DNA of 48,244 bases from CAYSYY01 sp964576115 [NCBI: uncultured Gemmatimonadota bacterium] (GCA_964576115.1 CAZNUA010000027.1:1-48244); one strand, 5' to 3'. Counted from the stretch's first letter, positions 25,935 to 34,164 are shown. Made by a program: numbers and translations. The notes: a model not told the origin generated them from the letters alone.

Positions 25935-27262
25935 TCCAGAGCCAGATTGCGATGCGCGTGGGCCAGCAGGGTGCGGACCGGGACTTCGTAGGGACAGGCC
26001 GACTCGCAGTATCCCGGGCAGTCGGCGCAGCAGCCGGCGTCGTTAGCCGTCAGGCTGGCGTACTTCTCCATGGCCTGCTTCTGCCGTCCCTGGGCTTCGA
26101 AGTAATGGTTGTAGCGCATGATCGTGTTGACCGGCACGCCCTCGGGGCAGGCGGACTCGCAGATCCCGCAGGCATGCCGGCAGTAGTACCGTCCAAGGGT
26201 GGACTCGTAACCGGTGAGCAGGGTGCCGTCTGCACCGGTCAGCCTGCCTCCCGAGAGGGCGACGAACGCCTCGAGTCCTTCGAAGGTATTGATGGTCGCG
26301 CAGATCGTATGGACGTCGGGATTGGTCAGACAGAACCGGGTGGCCGCTGAACGCGCCTCCGCTTCCGATCGGATACCGTGTTCGGACGTGAACGCCTCAG
26401 CCCGGGCGACGTAAGCTTCGTAGTCCCGGGCCATCTGCCGGGCGGCGTCGGAAACCCGCCGACCGTCCTGTTCGTTGCGCTCGATCGTCTCCCTGATGCC
26501 GGTATAGAGGTTGATCGGATCGGTCTTCATGAGTGTGACGCCCATGTCCCGCTCCCGGCACATCCGGATGATCCTCTCCCCCTGATCCTTCTGCAGGAAG
26601 TTGTAAACGAACAGGGCCACATCGAACCGGCCGTCTTCGGCCGCGGCGCCGATCACATCCTCCATCGGCACCTCCATGCGCCCCCACCACGACTGCTCGA
26701 TGCCGTGATTGGACAGACCCAGGAAGCGCACCTTCCCTTCCGCCTTCAGCTCCCGGGCGGTGCTGTGGAAGGCTTCATGCCTGACCAGGTCGACCTGGTG
26801 GGTCTGGTGGATCATCAGGCAGTCGACGTAGTCGGTCTGCAGGCGCTCCAGGCACCGGAAGAAGCGGTCTCTGATCTCGGTGCGGGAAGCCCCGGCGAAC
26901 TGCAGGTTGAGCTTGGTTGTCAGGAAGAGGGCGCTGCGGTCCCGGCCCCTCAACGCCTGGCCGACCGCCCGTTCGGCCTGCCCGTTCACGTAGTGTTCGG
27001 CCGTATCGATGTAGTTGACTCCCATATCGAGCGCCACCTGAACGACGTTGGCGTTGGTCAGGTTGCCGGTGCCGAAGCCGATGTCCGAGACCCGAAAGCC
27101 GGTCCGGCCCAGGGTGCGGTACTCCCGGATTTTCAATTCGGCGGTCTGTTCCGCACGGACGGTCCCACAGAGACGTCGCCCGGAGACCACCCCACCCCCA
27201 ACCGCTGCCAGACCGGCCGATCTCATGAATCCGCGACGACTGACTCTGCTCTCCGGCTCCAT
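25931..27262 (-). CDS. Tat-exported aldo/keto reductase with C-terminal Fe-S clusters
   Basis: This 443-aa protein starts with a twin-arginine signal (RVSRRGFMRSAG, then a Gly/Ala-rich core). The AKR barrel follows with FGTGNL, YIDTAEHY (catalytic Asp and Tyr), LTTKLN (Lys) and LMIHQTHQ (His). The C-terminus carries CRHACGICESACP and CCADCPGYCESACP, enough cysteines for two 4Fe-4S clusters. Fe-S aldo/keto reductases are usually cytosolic; export with NADPH or clusters already bound would need Tat, which fits. Two adjacent ATGs exist. The second (27260-27262) is preferred, with GGAGG 5 bases upstream. The DUF6599-like gene overlaps its stop by 4 bases. The substrate is unknown. Confidence 0.85.
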   Translation of the reverse strand: MEPESRVSRRGFMRSAGLAAVGGGVVSGRRLCGTVRAEQTAELKIREYRTLGRTGFRVSDIGFGTGNLTNANVVQVALDMGVNYIDTAEHYVNGQAERAVGQALRGRDRSALFLTTKLNLQFAGASRTEIRDRFFRCLERLQTDYVDCLMIHQTHQVDLVRHEAFHSTARELKAEGKVRFLGLSNHGIEQSWWGRMEVPMEDVIGAAAEDGRFDVALFVYNFLQKDQGERIIRMCRERDMGVTLMKTDPINLYTGIRETIERNEQDGRRVSDAARQMARDYEAYVARAEAFTSEHGIRSEAEARSAATRFCLTNPDVHTICATINTFEGLEAFVALSGGRLTGADGTLLTGYESTLGRYYCRHACGICESACPEGVPVNTIMRYNHYFEAQGRQKQAMEKYASLTANDAGCCADCPGYCESACPYEVPVRTLLAHAHRNLALE

Positions 27263-27602
27263 CATAGCCTCCGATTCCACTCGAGTCGGGTTCAGCTCCG
27301 ACCACACGACACCATCACGGCCTGTCAGCTGATGATCCACGCCGGTCAGACCCGTGGCATTCTACTTTCCGAGATCCCTCCAGGCGATGGGAATCCATCG
27401 ATCCCGGCCATCGATACCGTTCCGTGAATCTTCTGAAACCATCTGAAGTGTGGTAACGGGCCCGCCGGTTGTGCGGAACCCTGTGCGGGTGTCTGCTCGT
27501 ACGGAGTGGATGTCGCCGGGATTCTCCGGCGCGCTTGCGTACTGCTGACGATGGACTGATCGGGACCGGCCCTGTCCGGTACCGAACGGAAGGAGACCTC
27601 AG
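27263..27602. other. Divergent intergenic region with CCATCG half-sites
   Basis: These 340 bases separate the AKR gene (minus) from the epimerase gene (plus). No credible gene is present. CGATGG-GAAT-CCATCG (27385-27400) is a 6-bp dyad, and a further CCATCGAT lies at 27408-27415, so one half-site occurs three times in 31 bases. This may be a shared regulator site. No perfect sigma-70 promoter was found by eye. Confidence 0.35.
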
Positions 27603-28769
27603 GTGGTGGGCAGACGTGCCTTCATCAGTCGTACCGCCCGTGCCGGGGCCGCGCTGTCACTGGCCGGACTGGCTCCCGGCGTCCGTACGGAGTCGCAATC
27701 CTCTCCGGTGCCCCGAGGGGCGGGGCGTGCCCCGCATCCGCTCCGGGTCCTCATTCTGGGCGGGACCGGATTTCTGGGCCCGCACCAGATCGCCGCGGCC
27801 CTCGAGCGCGGACATGCGATCACCACGTTCACGCGCGGGCGTTCAAGCCCGACCGTCCATCTGGATCTGTACCGTGATATCGAGCAGCTCACGGGGGACC
27901 GCGGGAGCGACCTGAGCGCCCTGCAGGGACGGTCCTGGGATGCCGTGATCGACAATTCCGGCTGGCGGGTGGAATGGACCCGGGATTCGGCCCGGCTGCT
28001 GGCTGGGAGTGTCGACCTCTACCTCTATACCTCCTCCACCGGAGTGTACTATCCCTACCTCGGCACCGACATCGATGAAGAGACTCTCCTGGTGCAAAGC
28101 GTGCCCGGGGACATCACCGCCGAGCAGAAGGCCGAATACGATTACGGGGTCATGAAGACCCTTTCGGAGATCGAAGCCCACCGGGCTTTTGGAGAGGACC
28201 GGACGATCGTCGTGCGCCCGACCTACATGATGGGTCCAGGCGACAATACCGATCGTTTCACGTACTGGCCGGTGCGCCTGAGCCGGGGCGGCGAGGTCCT
28301 CGTGCCCGGCCTGGGCAGCGATCCGGTCCAGTATATCGATGCCCGCGATGTCGCCGGCTGGATGATCAGCCTGATCGAAGAACGCCGGACCGGCACCTTC
28401 AATGCCGTCGGCCCCGCTTCGGCGACGGGGATGCACGCTTTCGTCCACGGCGCCCATGCCGCGTTCAGTTCCGCGGTCACCTTCGTTCCGGTGGACGATT
28501 ACACCTTTCTGAGAGAGCATGGCCTCACGGTCGTGGTGCCCTGGATCATGCCGACCGGTGACAATGCCGGCTCGGCCCGCATCAGCAACCGCCGCGCGAT
28601 GGCGAACGGGCTGACCCTGACCCCGCTGGCCGCGAGCGTGCGGGATATTCATGCCTGGTGGCATTCCGGGGCCGTCCAGGAGCAGCGCCGGGCACAGCTC
28701 GAGACGCATCCGGGTTCCCTCATGATGCGGGAAACCGGGATCCTGGCGGCCTGGGCCGGACGTTCGTGA
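27603..28769 (+). CDS. Tat-exported NAD(P)-dependent epimerase/reductase-like protein
   Basis: This 388-aa extended short-chain dehydrogenase starts at GTG with AAGGAG about 8 bases upstream. Residues 1-25 (VGRRAFISRTARAGAAL) form a twin-arginine-like signal with RRAFI. Then comes the Rossmann start VLILGGTGFLGPH, the variant active-site region YTSSTGVYYPYLG, and VRPTYMMGPGDNTDRF. The Tyr-x3-Lys pair expected of active epimerases may be YDYGVMK. This resembles isoflavone-reductase/NAD-epimerase members found with twin-arginine signals in other bacteria. Export of a nucleotide-cofactor protein in folded form is notable. It is divergent from the Tat-exported AKR, supporting a shared extracytoplasmic pathway. 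The substrate is unknown. Confidence 0.82.
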   Translation: MVGRRAFISRTARAGAALSLAGLAPGVRTESQSSPVPRGAGRAPHPLRVLILGGTGFLGPHQIAAALERGHAITTFTRGRSSPTVHLDLYRDIEQLTGDRGSDLSALQGRSWDAVIDNSGWRVEWTRDSARLLAGSVDLYLYTSSTGVYYPYLGTDIDEETLLVQSVPGDITAEQKAEYDYGVMKTLSEIEAHRAFGEDRTIVVRPTYMMGPGDNTDRFTYWPVRLSRGGEVLVPGLGSDPVQYIDARDVAGWMISLIEERRTGTFNAVGPASATGMHAFVHGAHAAFSSAVTFVPVDDYTFLREHGLTVVVPWIMPTGDNAGSARISNRRAMANGLTLTPLAASVRDIHAWWHSGAVQEQRRAQLETHPGSLMMRETGILAAWAGRS

Positions 28770-28812
28770 TCGGTTTTTCACCACGCATGCTGCAGATTAC
28801 TCAGAGAGTTGC

Positions 28813-28841
28813 ATGACCTGAGACATTCTGCTTACTATACT
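28813..28841 (+). promoter_or_regulatory. Likely promoter before the nitronate-monooxygenase-like gene
   Basis: A good -10 box TATACT (28836-28841) has ATGACC (28813-28818) 17 bases upstream as a partial -35 match. The start codon is 109 bases downstream. The -10 stands out as AT-rich in this GC-rich context. Confidence 0.4.
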
Positions 28842-28949
28842 ATTGGACTTGGTCGGCTGATTTTCCGTATCCGGCTGAAATCAGGAACTCAGCTCCCTTC
28901 GGTACTTCAGTAGGTTCGGTCTATCCATGGTAGCCAGGGGGACCCGCAC

Positions 28950-30095
28950 ATGATCTCACCACAGCTTCCGACTTTGAAGATCGGAGACATCGAAGCTCGG
29001 GTGCCCATCATCCAGGGGGGGATGAGTGTCGGGATATCGCTCTCCGGTCTGGCCTCGGCGGTGGCGAACGAGGGAGCCATCAGCGTCATCGGCGCTGCCG
29101 GCCTGGGGTTGCTCGAAGATGAAAATCCCCTCAATTATCGGCGCTCCAACGAGATCGCCCTCAGACGGGAGATCCGCCGGGCCAGAAGCCTTTCCGACGG
29201 CCTGATCGGGGTCAACATCATGATCGCCCTGTCCGATCACGACAATCTCATCATGACCGCCATTGACGAGGGCGTGGATCTGATCTTCATCGGGGCGGGA
29301 TTGCTGCTCCGGGCTCCCGCAGCCCTCGACATGAACATGGTCCGGGATGCGGCTACCAAGATCATTCCGATCGTCTCCTCGGCCCGCAGTGCCGATATCA
29401 CTTTCAGATTCTGGTCCCGGCACTATGACTTCGTCCCCGACGCGGTCGTCGTCGAGGGCCCGGAAGCCGGCGGGCATATCGGTTACCGTACCGAGGATGT
29501 CGGCAAGCCGGAGTATGCCCTCGAGAACATCCTGACCCGGGTCATCGAGGTGGTTCAGCCCTATCGGGTACGCTATACAACAGAAATTCCGGTCATCGCC
29601 GCCGGTGGTATTTTCAGCGGTGAGGATATCCACCGGGTTCTGCAGCTGGGCGCCGACGGAGTGCAGATGGGAACCCGGTTCGTGGCCACTCACGAATGCG
29701 ACGCCTCTCAGGAATTCAAGGACCTGTACGTGAACAGCACCTCCGAAGATATGGTTCTGATCACCAGTCCGGTCGGAATGCCGGGTCGGGCCATCAGGAA
29801 CCGTTTTCTGGATGATGTTGCCGCGGGCATGAAGGTGCCCTTCCGCTGTCCCTGGAAGTGCTTGCGGACCTGTGATTTCAGGACCAGTCCCTACTGCATC
29901 GCCCGGGCCCTGCTGAATGCCAAGAAGGGGAAGATCGCGCAGGGTTTCGCCTTTGCCGGTGCCAATGCCTACCGGGTGGAAAAGATCATCTCGGTCAGAG
30001 AACTCATCCAGAGCCTGATCGCGGAATACGAAGCGACCGTGAATCGCCTTATTGCTTCCGGCGGCGCCCTGAGCCCGGCCCTGACTCCGGCCTGA
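28950..30095 (+). CDS. Nitronate monooxygenase / FabK-like flavoprotein
   Basis: This 381-aa FMN protein has the 2-nitropropane-dioxygenase barrel: VPIIQGGMSVGIS near the N-terminus, VEGPEAGGHIGY (phosphate and active-site loop), IPVIAAGGIFSGEDI and LGADGVQMGTRFV. The C-terminus has a cysteine-rich tail (CPWKCLRTC, then SPYCIARAL) seen in a subgroup common in anaerobes. This subgroup has no assigned substrate, and neither nitronate oxidation nor enoyl-ACP reduction can be claimed. AGGGGGA precedes the ATG by about 8 bases. The stop codon TGA (30093-30095) lies inside the first copy of the 26-bp direct repeat, so an insertion appears to have landed at the very end of this gene. Confidence 0.87.
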   Translation: MISPQLPTLKIGDIEARVPIIQGGMSVGISLSGLASAVANEGAISVIGAAGLGLLEDENPLNYRRSNEIALRREIRRARSLSDGLIGVNIMIALSDHDNLIMTAIDEGVDLIFIGAGLLLRAPAALDMNMVRDAATKIIPIVSSARSADITFRFWSRHYDFVPDAVVVEGPEAGGHIGYRTEDVGKPEYALENILTRVIEVVQPYRVRYTTEIPVIAAGGIFSGEDIHRVLQLGADGVQMGTRFVATHECDASQEFKDLYVNSTSEDMVLITSPVGMPGRAIRNRFLDDVAAGMKVPFRCPWKCLRTCDFRTSPYCIARALLNAKKGKIAQGFAFAGANAYRVEKIISVRELIQSLIAEYEATVNRLIASGGALSPALTPA

Positions 30096-30117
30096 ACTCA
30101 TCTCATCTCATCCTGGA
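30092..30117 (+). repeat. 26-bp direct repeat, left copy
   Basis: These 26 bases, starting CTGAACTCATCTCATC, recur exactly at 33685-33710. Similarity continues for nine more bases with two mismatches, to 30126 and 33719. The repeat has an internal TCTCA microsatellite. The left copy overlaps the stop of the flavoprotein gene. The two copies bracket 3.6 kb carrying one ADOP permease and a transposase remnant. Confidence 0.9.
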
Positions 30118-30538
30118 GCCTCCATCTCGAAGTACCCAGTTCGAGACGGCGCCTCGACCTGCACGATATACGTACTCGGTATCGATCTGTGCAGATCGGT
30201 CCCTTCCTTAACGGATCTGTCGCTGCAGGACGTACCCGCACCGGACGTTGCACCTCTTGATTGCAGGCGGGAGATTCTCGCCACCAATAGGCGGAATCGG
30301 TCATACCTATTCATCATGCCGCCCGGGGAGACCTGGTGCATGCTCGTCGTTGCGCCTGGCTGTTTCATAAAATCTCGAACATCCGCCAAATAATGTATAA
30401 CTTTGTTATACAACTTACCGTTATATAACACATACCCGCTGTCGGTGCAGACCGAATCCGGATCGGCCCGACGGCGCGACTTCAGTACATCGATGGGACA
30501 GCCTGGAATCATCTCGGGATCAGACAGAGGAGACGGAG
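30118..30538. other. Leader region of the second ADOP gene
   Basis: About 420 bases without a convincing gene. A 164-codon minus-strand frame exists but has no family resemblance. The stretch 30391-30432 is sharply AT-rich and holds the dyads described separately. No padR gene or fragment was seen here, unlike the first ADOP locus. Confidence 0.6.
30394..30429 (+). promoter_or_regulatory. Two AT-rich perfect dyads, probable operator/promoter of ADOP copy 2
   Basis: TGTATAAC (30394-30401) and GTTATACA (30405-30412) form a perfect 8-bp inverted repeat around TTT. Seven bases on is a 10-bp perfect palindrome GTTATATAAC (30420-30429). The two share the half-site GTTATA, which thus occurs four times in 36 bases. 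TATAAC and TATATA could also serve as -10 boxes. This strongly suggests a repressor site that overlaps a promoter, 110-145 bases before the permease start. Confidence 0.55.
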
Positions 30539-33280
30539 ATGAGGGATATACACCACGAGAATCAGCCCGAGACTCAACCCGAGAATCAGCCCGATACTCC
30601 ACCTGAAACTCAACCGCCCAAAATCGCCCGTCGCATGCTTCACCTCATTCTCAAGGGCAAGATGCAGAAAGAGTACGAAGTCGTGCTCGATGAATTGTAC
30701 CGGGAAAAGATTCTTCGTCACGGACCATCGAAAACCAGGCTCTGGTACTGCCGCCAGGTGCTCGGGTTCGCGATCCGCTGCTGTACTTTGAGACAGGGTT
30801 CGGTCTCGAGCATGCGCCCGGCGATCGCCGACAGCGTCCGCCCGAATACCATCTCCTCTTTTGACTCGATATCACAGGACGTCCGTCTGAGCATCAGGCG
30901 GTTTCGCCGTGAATCCACGTTCACCATCGCCGTGGCGCTGACGCTCTCAATCGGCATCGGTTCTTCGACAGCCATATTCGGCGTGCTGAGCACGACCATG
31001 ATCAGCCGGATCCCCTACGATGAGGCTGAACGCCTCGTCATCGGCCTTTCGACATACATTGATGCCCCGCCGGATTATTTCAACGGCGTGTCGGGGCTCG
31101 ACTACTTCGACTTCCGGGAATCCAGCAATTCGTTCCAGAACCTGGCGGCGCTCTGGGACGGCTACTCCACTATGATCGTGACCGGGGGGGAGGAAACGTG
31201 GGTTGCACGAACCGGATATGCCACCTGGAACCTGTTCCCCGCTTTGGGTGTTGATCCGGTCGTTGGCAGGAACTTCTTACCGGAGGAAGAGGCGCAAGCC
31301 GAGGCGCGGATGATCCTCATCAGTTACGGGCTGTGGCAAAGCCGTTTCGGGGGCACTCGGGACGTGCTGGGGAGCACGCTCCTCATGAATGGCTCGCCGT
31401 ACACCATTGTCGGCGTTCTGCCGCCAGACTTTCGATTCCTTTGGAATGTAGACGCCTGGCGCCTGGCTGTGCGGCCAGGTGAGAACCGGCGGAACAACAC
31501 CTATTACCTCGTCGGCCGGCTGAAACCGGATGTATCGATAGCTCAGGCTCAGGCGGATGTCGAGACTATCTCACTGGCACTCGAACACGAGTATCCCGAT
31601 AGCAACGAGAAGAAACGGCTGCGGTTGACCAGCCTGCAGCAGTACCTGGGTGCTGACATCCGCGCCGGTCTCATACTGCCGGCCGTCGTAACTGCCTGCC
31701 TGCTGCTTCTCGCGTGTGTGAATGTCGCCGGGTTGATGCTGGTCAGAGGACAACGCCGAACGGCGGAGGTTGCTACGCGCTCGGCGCTCGGTGCATCCAG
31801 GTGGAACATCCTTCGACAACTACTCACTGAAAGCGTTGTCTTCACATTGCCGGCAGGCGTTCTGGGTGTCGGCCTGGCATACCTATTCCAGGAGGTACTG
31901 CTGCAACTGGTTCCGGCCGGCAGGCTCGGCGTGAGCCAGCCCGCCCTGGACGCTCCGGTTCTCCTCTTTGCCCTCATAACGTCGCTAGCGACGGGATTGC
32001 TCGTGGGGATCATACCGGCAATTCGAAGTACGGCCGCTACGCCATCACCCTATCTCCACAACAGTCGGCAGCTTTCAGAGCGACGGAGCAGCATACGCCT
32101 GCGAAGCGGGCTGGTTGCCCTCCAGTTTTCGATCTCAATCGTATTGCTCATCTTCTCGGGTCTGGTCGCGCGAAGTCTCTCGCAGCTCTCGGGAGTGGAT
32201 CTGGGATTCTCTACTGAACAGGTGCTTTCCGCTGCGGTGAGAATCCCTGCCGCCGTCAACCAGGAACGGGAAATGGGGCAGGCGTTTTTCCCGTCCATTC
32301 TTCACCAGATCCGGGCGCTTCCGGGTGTCGAGTCGGCGGGCGCCACGAGCAGGCTGCCGATTTTGAATACCGGGTTGACCCAGAGAATCCGCGCGGCAAG
32401 CCGTCCGCTGTCTGAAGGAGAACATGGCGAATTCACGTACGTGCGATGGATCTCGCCGGGCTATTTCAGCACGATGAACATGCCGCTCCGAAGGGGGCGG
32501 GATATACTCGAGACCGACGGTCATAACGCCCCGGCAGTAGCGGTCATCAGTGAATCACTGGCCGACAAGCTCTTCCCTGATCAAGATCCTGTGGGCCAAC
32601 GGGCTGTTCATATGTCAGGCGGCATCGACCGGGCTGAGGTTGCCCTCGATATCGTCGGTGTTGTCGGCAATGCGTGCGTGAACAGCCCTCGAGTGGATGA
32701 CGATCCGGTACTGTACTTGCCGGCTCTGCAATCCGATCCCACGTGGATGCGTATCGTCGTTCGGGCTCACGGCGACCAGGCTGCGATTTTCGAATCGATT
32801 CGGCACATAGCGCGACGCGCGGAACCGGATGCCCTGGTGAGCGGCATGACTTCTATGGCAGACATTATTGACCGGTCGCTTGCAGATTTCCGGAGAACTG
32901 TACGATACCTGGAGTTGTTCGCCGGCATCGCACTCCTGCTGGCAGCTGTCGGTCTTTCTGGCGCCCTGGCCTACCACGTGAGCCAGCAGGAGCATGAACT
33001 CGGGGTGCGCATGGCCATGGGTGCTACCAGAACGGACATTCTCGGACTGGTTCTCCGGCGTGGAGCCTGGCTCGCTGCCGTCGGGTTGTTCCTCGGCGTG
33101 ATCGGCGCGTATCCGGGAACAATTCTGGTCCGGGATCTTCTGTTCCAGACTATGCCGCTCGATCCGACGACCTATCTGGGCGCATTGCTGGTACTCGGTC
33201 TGGTCGCCACCGCCGCGTGTCTGGTGCCGGCTCGACGAGCCACGCGCGTCGATCCTGCAACGATTCTCAAGAGCGAGTAA
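30539..33280 (+). CDS. ADOP-type ABC permease (prefix domain 2, two FtsX/MacB units)
   Basis: This 913-aa permease has the ADOP architecture but a different front end from the first one. Residues 1-25 are a Pro/Glu/Gln repeat. Residues about 27-82 match permease prefix domain 2 (PPKIARRMLHLILKG, then TRLWYCRQVLGF). Next come TM1 (LTLSIGIGSSTAIFGVL), a MacB periplasmic domain, FtsX helices with RRTAEVATRSALGAS, a second periplasmic domain and FtsX helices with HELGVRMAMGATR. No ATPase and no padR gene are adjacent. GAGGAG lies 7 bases before the ATG. Base use looks less GC-rich: 34 of 60 bases at 32521-32580 are G or C, against 40 of 60 at 40321-40380 in the housekeeping cluster. With the flanking repeat this suggests later arrival. 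Confidence 0.87.
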   Translation: MRDIHHENQPETQPENQPDTPPETQPPKIARRMLHLILKGKMQKEYEVVLDELYREKILRHGPSKTRLWYCRQVLGFAIRCCTLRQGSVSSMRPAIADSVRPNTISSFDSISQDVRLSIRRFRRESTFTIAVALTLSIGIGSSTAIFGVLSTTMISRIPYDEAERLVIGLSTYIDAPPDYFNGVSGLDYFDFRESSNSFQNLAALWDGYSTMIVTGGEETWVARTGYATWNLFPALGVDPVVGRNFLPEEEAQAEARMILISYGLWQSRFGGTRDVLGSTLLMNGSPYTIVGVLPPDFRFLWNVDAWRLAVRPGENRRNNTYYLVGRLKPDVSIAQAQADVETISLALEHEYPDSNEKKRLRLTSLQQYLGADIRAGLILPAVVTACLLLLACVNVAGLMLVRGQRRTAEVATRSALGASRWNILRQLLTESVVFTLPAGVLGVGLAYLFQEVLLQLVPAGRLGVSQPALDAPVLLFALITSLATGLLVGIIPAIRSTAATPSPYLHNSRQLSERRSSIRLRSGLVALQFSISIVLLIFSGLVARSLSQLSGVDLGFSTEQVLSAAVRIPAAVNQEREMGQAFFPSILHQIRALPGVESAGATSRLPILNTGLTQRIRAASRPLSEGEHGEFTYVRWISPGYFSTMNMPLRRGRDILETDGHNAPAVAVISESLADKLFPDQDPVGQRAVHMSGGIDRAEVALDIVGVVGNACVNSPRVDDDPVLYLPALQSDPTWMRIVVRAHGDQAAIFESIRHIARRAEPDALVSGMTSMADIIDRSLADFRRTVRYLELFAGIALLLAAVGLSGALAYHVSQQEHELGVRMAMGATRTDILGLVLRRGAWLAAVGLFLGVIGAYPGTILVRDLLFQTMPLDPTTYLGALLVLGLVATAACLVPARRATRVDPATILKSE
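30557..30616 (+). repeat. 24-nt in-frame tandem repeat in ADOP copy 2
   Basis: Units at 30557-30580 and 30581-30604, plus a half unit at 30605-30616, encode ENQPETQP, ENQPDTPP and ETQP. Because 24 is a multiple of three, changes in copy number would alter length without breaking the frame. Confidence 0.75.
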
Positions 33281-33518
33281 CGAACCCGGTACTGTAGCAT
33301 CCCGTTCCTGACCGAATGCGTCTCTCGATAGGAGCGTGCCCGCGCGATGTAGTAGTGTATACTCGTGCCGGTACATCGACGGCACCCTGCCGGTTGCGAG
33401 ACCGCATCAGGCGCAGGGAGATGGAGGCGATCGCCACCGATCACGGTGTCGAGACGCCTCTGACTGGCGAACATACCGTCAGGGGAAGCTCTTTGACCAA
33501 ATGACCGGCGACGGATCG

Positions 33519-33672
33519 GAAGAGGTGCCGCATCATCATGTTGTGTTTACCGTTCCGAAAATGCTGCGGGCTCCGGTCAGCCTGGAGCGGATGCGGTATG
33601 ATGCGCTGGGCTCAACTGATCCGCCGGGTCTGGCTGGAAGATCCGCTGCTGCGCACCGTCCTCAACATGTGA
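33519..33672 (+). pseudogene. Remnant of an IS91-type (Y2) transposase
   Basis: Two pieces in different frames resemble IS91/IS801-type transposases. The first (33519-33580) reads EEVPHHHVVFTVPKMLRA, matching the conserved VPHRHVVFT-x-PK-x-LR segment ahead of the catalytic domain. The second (33598-33672) reads MMRWAQLIRRVWLEDPLL, matching the WA-x-LIRR-x-x-x-x-DPLLCP stretch before the C-terminal CxxC zinc site; here the cysteines are gone and a stop follows. The catalytic tyrosines and the middle of the gene are missing. It sits just inside the right copy of the direct repeat. The family call rests on recalled consensus and could be tested by profile search. Confidence 0.6.
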
Positions 33673-33684
33673 TCGGATTTCCGT

Positions 33685-33710
33685 CTGAACTCATCTCATC
33701 TCATCCTGGA
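33685..33710 (+). repeat. 26-bp direct repeat, right copy
   Basis: Exact copy of 30092-30117 in the same orientation, with weaker similarity to 33719. It ends 31 bases before the -35 box of the tRNA-Ile promoter. If the segment between the copies were removed, the flavoprotein gene would lead straight to this promoter. Confidence 0.9.
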
Positions 33711-33741
33711 TGCTCCATCCGCAGGCGGGCGCCATGGGCCA

Positions 33742-33769
33742 TTGACAGCCCCTGAAAAGGGCCTAATTT
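33742..33769 (+). promoter_or_regulatory. Promoter of tRNA-Ile
   Basis: TTGACA (33742-33747), 16-bp spacer, TAATTT (33764-33769). The tRNA begins 43 bases after the -10 box, a normal spacing for a processed tRNA leader. Confidence 0.65.
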
Positions 33770-33812
33770 TGGAGAGGTTGCGGACAGAGACCGGGAAGCG
33801 CCTGATATTCGC

Positions 33813-33891
<79 letters not shown>

Positions 33892-33932
33892 TCCGGTTCC
33901 GCCATGTACCGCCCCCGGCGGCGGGAAGGAAG

Positions 33933-33958
33933 CGGGGAGAAGGGCACCCTTCTCCCCG
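33933..33958 (+). terminator. Terminator-like hairpin after tRNA-Ile
   Basis: CGGGGAGAAGGG (33933-33944) is perfectly complementary to 33947-33958, with two bases between. The following GTTTC gives only a short T-run, so termination strength is uncertain. Confidence 0.6.
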
Positions 33959-34135
33959 TTTCACGTTCTGCCCCGCGTTCTCTCTCCGTTCCACGTCCTG
34001 TCCCGCGCTCTCTTCCCCATTTCCGTTCTCTCCCGTTCTCTCTCCCGGGCCGGATGTTCTTTCCTTTATATAGAGGAAGCACGACCCGGATAGGGAGGAA
34101 TCACCATCCGACCGCGGGCCGGGCGCTGTGGGCAG

Positions 34136-34164
34136 TTGACAGGCCAGCCTCGCGGGACTAACGT
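34136..34164 (+). promoter_or_regulatory. Promoter of the AGCS symporter gene
   Basis: TTGACA (34136-34141), 17-bp spacer, TAACGT (34159-34164), 71 bases before the start codon. Perfect -35 box, weak -10 box. Confidence 0.5.

Larger units (their letters stand above)
33281..33812. other. Intergenic region: transposase remnant, right repeat, tRNA promoter
   Basis: These 530 bases between the permease and tRNA-Ile hold no intact gene. They contain a decayed Y2 transposase (33519-33672), the right copy of the 26-bp repeat and the tRNA-Ile promoter. The part before 33519 is unassigned and may be more of the decayed element. Confidence 0.7.

Noticed and set aside
30108-30602. Minus-strand frame of 164 codons over the ADOP leader
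   Set aside because: No recognisable domain, overlaps the permease start and the dyads; no convincing ribosome site.
30092-33710. 26-bp repeat as a simple target-site duplication
   Set aside because: Too long for common insertion sequences, and the IS91 family makes none; the internal TCTCA repeats also allow slippage or recombination origins.
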